A stretch of 64,000 nt of DNA, from the NCBI GenBank assembly GCA_029204225.1, contig CM055098.1, forward strand, positions 13,355,815-13,419,814, in the 5' to 3' direction. The notes beneath the pieces are model-generated. The model saw only the letters and a program-made list of their open reading frames with translations. It made no database searches and was not told the DNA's origin. This document shows positions 57,210 through 64,000 of the stretch, piece by piece (the stretch's first letter is position 1; each line of letters starts with the position of its first letter). Source of the DNA: Diphasiastrum complanatum (Eukaryota > Streptophyta > Lycopodiopsida > Lycopodiales > Lycopodiaceae). Both the position numbers and the translations under genes were made by a program.

Positions 57210-58680
57210 CTAATCTTCTAACTTCTCCTACGAAATGATGTACATTAAGCGCTAAAAGTTTCAAATAGTATAGAGTTGACACTTTATCAAGGTATATTCT
57301 GTAATTTCATTATGCTAGTCTCTTGTAATCTTTAATCCTGTCAAGCTTTCAAAAAGATAAGTTTCTTCTCATTAAGATGGGCGAAATGACTGCTTAGCCA
57401 GTCGGTACGGAAGTACATCGGATATAATAGCATCGCCTTCAGTACGACTTCTTCAACTAGAACAGAGGCGTATAACTCTATGCCAATTCTATACCGCTCA
57501 TAAGAGATAGGGTGTATAACTAACCATCAAGTCTGAGCCGTTCTAATCATGAAGCTCATTGAATAGACATAGCGAACATATTAAAACGATGCAATAGACA
57601 AAAGAAGAGGCGAATCAAACTAGTTACACCTGAAAACACGAAGTTAAGCAATCTTGTGCCAACAAGTTGAAGCACCAAGTGAAAACACGAAGCTAGAAAG
57701 AGCAGAACACACGAAGCACAAGCACATCCTCGTTAGAATGCACAGAACCTGAATTGGGAAGCCGTGCATTAACAAATCATAAAACTGCAAGCGCAACTTG
57801 AACTTAAAGAGTATCATCTGAAATTTAAGTATCTGACCCACCAGAAACCTTTAACTATATCGCATTATCCTACCTAAGATCCAGTTCACCCTTCCCAAGA
57901 AAATTTCTGTTGCAAATAAGTTCTTCCATGTACTATTCCTCCTCACATCAAATGTAACACCTTCCTTCAGCAATCTACATTTTCAATGTGGTAAGATCAA
58001 ATGCAGATTAAAGCTGAGCCCAGTTCAATCCAAGAGTTCAGAAGCCCCATCTGCCATCAGAATCTCTAAAACTTGCCTAGTGAATCCGGCTTAACAGGAT
58101 CTTGCTTCCAAAACAACAAATCCTTCAGAATTGCAGATCCCACTTCAAAGGAATTTTGCTCAAAGACTAGAATTTCAAGACCTGTCCAAACCCCCTCCTC
58201 AAAGATGCTGATCATCAACACTGAAACGATCACACATTTGTCGCCTGATGGATCGCAATCTGAATTGCTTTTTCAACCCTCGAGAGCTCTGGACGATCGT
58301 CCTTGTCTCTTACTGGCACGGGGGCCGGGGCCAGATAACGCCCGACAAGGAGAGCCTGGAGGACTAGCGTTAACCGCAGTTGGATACAACCTCCAATTAA
58401 ACCGCGGTTTTAGGGTCTGGGCCCAGTGACTGGATGGCGACTTCTAAGGTTCTACTTAATTTCAGTAGTAGCAGCAGGTACTGTAGCCTTAAAAAAACAC
58501 GCTGGCTTATTGAAGGCCGTTTCCTTTCACTATCATTGCTCATATGTTATCAGCCAAGGTGATGATATATTGCCTAATGCTAATAAACAAGGTGATGAAG
58601 ATATGGTGAGAACACGTTTGAATTTTTGAAAAATACAAAAACAAAGCTTGATGTTATTAAACAAGGTGACTTGATACTTT
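57210..58680. other. Upstream of CCX, no gene seen
   Basis: Should contain the CCX promoter and 5' leader (minus strand). A locally GC-rich patch lies at 58300-58430 and includes an AACCGC/GCGGTT inverted pair. No supportable gene. Confidence 0.5.
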
Positions 58681-58693
58681 TCTCTTTCTCTCT

Positions 58694-58735
<42 letters not shown>

Positions 58736-58736
58736 G
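58681..58736. repeat. Compound microsatellite (CT)n-(CTCTCA)n
   Basis: A short CT run followed by about six hexamer units CTCTCA. Confidence 0.97.
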
Positions 58737-60536
58737 GTTATTTGATACATTTAGAGAATCTTTGCAGATGGCAATTCAAAAGAGATACAAAAATAAAATA
58801 AAAACTCATTTTAATGCTTAAACTCACCTGAGAGTGACATCTTAACTTTAAAACGTCCTTTAAAACGTCACATTAGTTAAAAAGTCTCAACCCACCTTAG
58901 AACAACCTCATAGGGTGATCTATAGCACATGATCAAGGTGATCCTTTTTGAGATGACAACAAATTTTGACTCAAAAGAATTGAATCCTATTTTGAAATAA
59001 TAAACGTCATGTTTTGCTCAAACTCATCAAGGCATGAGATAGTCTTTGACCATATCATTACGATATCTTATCGCTTCATGGCAAAGCTAAAAAATCCACA
59101 ACATTTCAATGAAATTGATAACAAATTGCAACAAGACTTTTACATTCCAAATTTGTAAATCAGATAAAAAAACCTACAAATTTAAAATCAAGTAGCACAA
59201 TCAATACCTATTTGTACTCGTCATTTTTTTACAAGAATTGTCTGTGGCCATGTGAGTAGAGCGCTAAGCATAGATCCCAAAGCCTACAAGAAATAGCTTC
59301 ATGGGAATGGGGATGAATAATGAGAAACCATGGTCATGGACATTGTTTCTAAAATTCATGGGGTTTATACTATCACTTTTCAATAATTTATATGTTATCA
59401 TTTGTGTGGCCCATTGGATAATTATCCTATATTGGTTAACAATCAAGTTTATGTATACTTTTGTTGAATCAATTTTGGAAAATCCTAGAATCATGGAGGA
59501 ATGGTCTCAAAATTCCTATATAAAATAATCTTGCAGTTCCATTACTGTAAATAATATTCGTTAACCATTTCATTTCTCAACTAATTCCTATTTGTCCTCT
59601 GATCAAATATATGAAATTATTCATTTGACATAATAATGTGGCTAAACATTGCTACAAAACTCAACTTTGAATTATCCTACAAATTCACAAAATAACCATG
59701 TGATTGATATTTTTGTTTAAAGTCACACCTTTGATTTCAAGAATTGTGCCTTGAGAATAATAACTTTGCCAACGAACTATCACTTTGAGCTCAAGATTAA
59801 ATTTGTTGTCTCTCTCACTAAGCTTGACTTTTGAGTGCAACCATCTATTTGGACGACCAAAAAAATCACTGGAAAAGTAAAAAAACAACCTTATTGATTG
59901 ACAATACATGAAAATTACTCTAATGATCTATCTTAACTACTATGGTATCAGTAGGCACAAAGCAAAGTTGTATCTAACAATACATTATCTCAAGATTCAA
60001 CTCTATTTGAGGATAGGGCATGTGTGTGTAACAAATTCAATGTTGAGGTTCACTTCGATCAATATTGGGCACTTAGTATGTCCCACCACTAAAGTAATGT
60101 ACAACCAGACTTACGAAGAGGAACCCACCACAATACAATATACAGCTAGGCTTAATAAGTGCGAGGGCACTGGCATTCTGTGCGTGTAAGTCCAACCCAA
60201 TGAGCACGCTAATATGTTTAATAGAAGTTGTAGAACTAGTAATAAAAAGATTTGGAGCATAAGTTAAAATAAACTATTTAAAAATTCCAAATTCAAGTTT
60301 GATATGGTAACTCACAAGATTCATGTGAAGACCCTCTCACTCCCAAAGGAGCTCACATGATTCATGTGAAGGGCGTCTTTTTCATTTTAGAACCATTGCA
60401 TTATTCATGATGGGCTTGGTATTGGATTATCATCCCTCACTCTCTAATACAATAGTTAATCTATTTCCATTCAGTTTTTGCAAATTTACTCACATTGTCA
60501 CATAGTATGTAGAAATACATGGGAATTGCAAATAGG
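58737..60536. other. Gene-free stretch
   Basis: AT-rich, with only short frames lacking domains. The phrase CTCACA(A/T)GATTCATGTGAAG is repeated at about 60311 and 60352. Confidence 0.5.
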
Positions 60537-61516
60537 TGTCTACTCGACAATATTTTGTCAACTATCGAAGGACTATCAAGTGTCGACTATCGACAATCGA
60601 ATGAAACCCTGAATGTTTGATTTGAACATCTGAACTCGAGCCCTTTTCAATCTCGACTCTAGCCATCTCGACTCCAGCTCAAATCGAATAATATCAACTA
60701 TCTAATTAGTATCATACCACTCTAAATAAAGCTGGTCACAGGCTTAAACTAGTTTTAAGATTGTAAATATTGAGTAACTAATTTTGACAATGACAACAGC
60801 CATGATCGTTGCTTATCTTAATAGCGACAGCCACAATCATCGCTTAATTTGATAGCGACAACCACGATCACCGCCAAAATCCATCTTAGATAACATAGCT
60901 CAATGTATCCACATATTTGTATATATATCTAAATAAATGTATAGCTAGAGATGAACAAGACATGAACAAGAAGCAAAAGATGTAGTAGATGTGTATACAT
61001 TGATTCATTCAAGAAAGAGAGTGTGTGCAAGATTTTGAATGATCTTTGTATTATCGAACTAGCATAGAGTTAGGGAATGAGAGAGAGTTTCAAATACAGA
61101 ATTATCATCATTCTTATTCATGCTCGTCATCTAGTTGTTTATGTATTTGATGCTTTTCTGAATTGAATCCAATTGTCGTATTGTGTTCAGTTATTATGTC
61201 ATTATGAATGTATTCCTCTCCATTAAATCTAACTCTTGTATTACACCAACTGTCTGAACTATCTAATGCTTCCACAAACAATACTCAAATGATTTTATAT
61301 TTGTCTATGTAGTCAATCGTATCAATTTCGATCATTTCAATTTAGAATCAAGTAGAATCAATCGAATAGTTCGGCTCGACATTCCGATTCAAATCTGATA
61401 GACATAATTCATGCATTGAGGGAAAAGGCTCATTCCATAGAGCCTACTAACTTCGAGATTCTGATTTGCATCGGATCACTACAACTTTCACGCTGGCGAC
61501 TCTTCTTCCCCCAACA
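60537..61516 (+). repeat. Probable 5' LTR of copia element F
   Basis: Ends CCCCCAACA at 61516, directly followed by TGCTATTAGAGCTT, a one- or two-base variant of the copia primer-binding site. The start TGTCTACTCGACAA at 60537 is a guess from the TG rule. Inside is a 30-bp tandem repeat (60790-60886). Confidence 0.6.
60790..60886. repeat. About 30-bp tandem repeat, three copies
   Basis: Units resemble GCGACAACCACGATCATCGC plus TTAATTTGATA; the last is partial. Confidence 0.8.
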
Positions 61517-61659
61517 TGCTATTAGAGCTTGTTCTTTCAAAACATGATTCTATCAGACCAATAGAATATTTGTTTTCTTGTTCTGATAATATCAGTAGAC
61601 TCCATTTTCATTCTTAAGTCACTAATAGTTAGAATACTATCAAAGGATTGCTTCCATAT

Positions 61660-62870
61660 GGATTCGCAAAGTAAGACTGGTCTTATCATATACAAGTTGG
61701 ATGGATCTAATTATCATTTATAAAAATTTAAGATAAAAACCATGATTAAGCCATAAATACTTTTGTTCTTGTCAATAAATGACTATTTTGGCACTATAGG
61801 CTTGGCCACCTAATTTGACCTAAATCATGTATTTGTTTCAAACATATTTAGCAATCTTTAGTTCTTGATTTCGATTATCCAAATACAAAAATTGATTTAC
61901 GAGTCTGTCAAAGTTGCATTATAGGAAAGTAGGCTAGGATTCCATTCGGATCAAGTCATAAGCATATAGCTAAAGACATACTAGATATTGTTCACTTAGA
62001 TATATGTGGCCCAATGCAAACCTTGTCATTGGTAGGTGCAAGATTGATGAGTCTTCAAAAAGATCAACAGTATATTTCATGAAGAATAAATTGGAGGCAT
62101 TAAACCTCTTCAAAATATTCAAGGAGTGTGCTGAAAATGAAACTAGTAAAGGAATCAAAGGACTAAGGACTGATAATGGCTGAGAGTACATCTTGATCGA
62201 AGTTTAGGAGTATTGTCTTAGCTAAGACATTGAGTAATTATATATTACTCCTTATTCACCTCAGTCCAATAATGGACTTTCTAAAAGAAATAATCGATCC
62301 TTAGTCGAATCGGCTAAGTATATGCTTGCTCATGCATCACTTCCTAAGTATTTTTGGGTTGAAGTCGTGTCCACTACAACTTATATTCAAAAAAGATGTT
62401 CGACTAAAGGTCTCTCAAGAAAAATGCCTTATGAAATTTGTACAAACTCCAAACCATCATTAAAGAATCTCGAAGTGTTTGGATCTATTGCCTATGCGTA
62501 GATTTTGAAGGAGACCAGAAAGAAGCTAGACTCCAATAACATCAAATTCATCTTTACTGATATGCTTCTTTCAATAAAACCTAGAAGTTGTCCACTGGAA
62601 GGCCTTCATTAGAGTCATGAAATATATGCGAGAAACAAGGGACCAATGCATTTGCTATGGAGGACTCAACATTAAGAAACTAAACATACTAAGGTTGAGA
62701 GATGTAGACACTTATAAATCCACATCTGGATTTACATTCTTGCAACAATGGTCCAATCTCTTGGAATAGTCATAAGCAAATCTATAAAAGTCTCTATTTC
62801 TTTGTCCTTTACACATTTTGGAACAAATTAACGGCTACAAACTCTAAAGGAAGGGATTCTACTATTAGTA
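61660..62870 (+). pseudogene. Element F: copia gag start, integrase and RNase H remnants
   Basis: Starts MDSQSKTGLIIYKLDGSNYHL (gag start; the next codon, usually Trp, is a stop). Integrase remnants: DILDIVHLDICGPMQTLS, GLRTDNG, NGLSKRNNRSLVESAKYMLAHASLPKYFW (62000-62360). Near 62575 it jumps into RNase H (WKAFIRVMKYMRETRDQCICYGG, DVDTYKSTSGFTF). Protease, RT and most of gag are deleted. Sequence after 62870 is unrelated. Confidence 0.75.
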
Positions 62871-63162
62871 TGGTACTACAAAATAGAGTGACTTAGGAGA
62901 CACCAAAAATCTTTTGCCCCTTTTAGGGAGCAAGTACTAAGGGGTGTGAGATAGAAGGCATTTTTTGTTTGAAAACCAACTTTGCTTACGCAGCATTGCC
63001 ACCTAAACAACTAAGGGACCTGGTGTGAAATTTTAGCAGGTCATCAAAATAAGTTTTTGACATTGCCATTGTTCTCAAAATACTCCTTTTACCCTAAGGT
63101 TGCAGTTTTAGAGAGTTTTGAGATGGCGAACATGGGAGAGTCTGTGAAAACTTTTTACACTT
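62871..63162. other. Retroelement leader, no gene seen
   Basis: Probably the internal leader of the minus-strand element whose LTR starts at 63353. Confidence 0.4.
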
Positions 63163-63226
63163 GGTGTGTGTGAACCTAGGACCTCCCCCATTCTAGTGCG
63201 GTACTCTACCATTGAGCTACTCATCC
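63163..63226 (-). ncRNA. tRNA-like sequence (tRNA relic or SINE head)
   Basis: On the minus strand GGATGAGTAGCTCAATGGTA begins a stretch with an A-box match (TAGCTCAATGG) and, about 30 bases later, a B-box-like GGTTCACAC. The D-arm can fold, but the anticodon stem and acceptor pairing are poor, so it is not a working tRNA. It could be a tRNA-derived SINE head captured in a retroelement leader. Confidence 0.45.
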
Positions 63227-63339
63227 ATTTGTGTTCCTAGAGTGTTGTGCAAGGGCTATAGTCTTGACACTTTCTAAGACTCCCCCTCAAGGCATAGCCC
63301 TTTTTAGCTACTGTCCGCCTAGACCACACCAACAACCAT

Positions 63340-63352
63340 GGCTCTGATACCA
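63340..63352 (-). other. primer-binding site of element L
   Basis: Plus-strand GGCTCTGATACCA is the reverse complement of TGGTATCAGAGCC; the LTR starts at the next base. Confidence 0.85.
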
Positions 63353-64000
63353 TGTGAAAGTATAATACTTTAGGACCATAAATGGATCTTATAAATATCC
63401 ACAAGAGTGATTGTGTACTTTCTTAACAATCTATCAAAAAACTAGTCATCAAAAAGTTGATCTAGATTGGCAATCTGACAAACAACAAGCTTTGACAATC
63501 AAATCATTAAACATAAACACAAATATGAGTTGGCATGTGTGAAGAGCAGCGTACTGTATGGCCTGTCAATAGTGTTTGAAGTACAATAAGTCTTGGTTTC
63601 ATTTGGATCACAGAGAATCAATGTACATGGAGAGCAAACTCGAGATTGCCAATAAGCTCCAAAAATAATCTATCTTCTCACTATGGGAGCTTGAAATACA
63701 TAGCTAAAGTGACTTCCTTTGTAAAGTTAGGTGAATTTTCAGCATGTAATAAAGGATTTAACTCAGCCTTTTTTCCCTAAAATGAAACCCTAGTCTATTT
63801 CCTAGAGCCATGCTTGGTAGGTAGATGGTTGGTCAAAATCTCATCACAAATCAAGGGGTAGGTCCTATAATGTAGGGATCTCTACCAAATAGACACAACC
63901 ATCACTCTTGACTCGACCTAACCTACATTAGGAGTGGATTTCCACATGGCATTTTGGCCTCACATGTGTGGAATCCAATTATGTACAAAATTTACATTAT
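63353..64000 (-). repeat. 5' LTR of minus-strand copia element L, cut by window end
   Basis: Starts (plus strand) TGTGAAAGTATAATAC and runs beyond the window. It contains CACATGTGTGG at about 63962. Its internal part seems to be only the leader (62871-63339), so the element is probably truncated. Confidence 0.65.

Noticed and set aside
59908-60189. 93-codon ORF
   Set aside because: No domain and no neighbouring support; not reported as a gene.

Overview
The window is nuclear DNA of a large-genome land plant: AT-rich, with two recognisable host genes separated by tens of kilobases of nested, mostly broken LTR retrotransposons. A gymnosperm is my best guess. The FtsZ gene mixes FtsZ1-like and FtsZ2-like features in the way expected of the FtsZ3 class, which is reported from land plants other than ferns and angiosperms, and the density and nesting of retroelements fit a conifer-like genome. 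This is inference; no species is claimed.

Layout, left to right. 1-8512: a Ty3/gypsy pol relic (+), split by a 4.75-kb LTR element 'A' (2080-6830, minus strand, near-perfect 5-bp target duplication). 8907-10496: two clusters of a 25-bp minisatellite. 10530-13519: unrecognised ORF fragments, then a broken Ty1/copia pol (+). 15064-17264: a decayed hAT transposase (+). 19477-25337: a complete, apparently very young Ty1/copia element 'E' with an intact 1316-codon gag-pol, 653-bp LTRs differing at one base, and a CTTGC target duplication. 25846-27964: a plastid-division FtsZ gene with one intron built of roughly 100-bp tandem repeats. 28761-33350: a (CT)n microsatellite, a perfect 20-bp hairpin and retroelement leader relics. 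33895-36334: a gypsy pol relic (-) carrying an 844-bp solo LTR. 36335-43227: a copia relic 'H' (+), split by a second copy 'B' (36794-41526, perfect TATCT duplication) of the family of A. 43228-53640: mosaic of copia relics on both strands. 55122-57209: an intronless cation/calcium exchanger gene (-). 57210-60536: no gene seen. 60537-64000: another copia relic, a tRNA-like sequence and an LTR cut by the window end.

How the parts relate. The two host genes are unrelated in function (plastid division; membrane cation transport). The most interesting layer is the retroelement community. A and B are non-autonomous elements: about 830-bp LTRs, tRNA-iMet-type primer site and polypurine tract, but only one ORF (zinc-knuckle remnant, four-cysteine cluster, decayed pol) and no integrase, reverse transcriptase or RNase H. 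Their LTR start, primer site, 5-bp target duplications and a palindromic CACACGTGTG motif are shared with E, which is intact and could supply the missing functions in trans. The palindrome recurs in LTRs and leaders of several families in the window and is the clearest dispersed signal the gene models do not explain.
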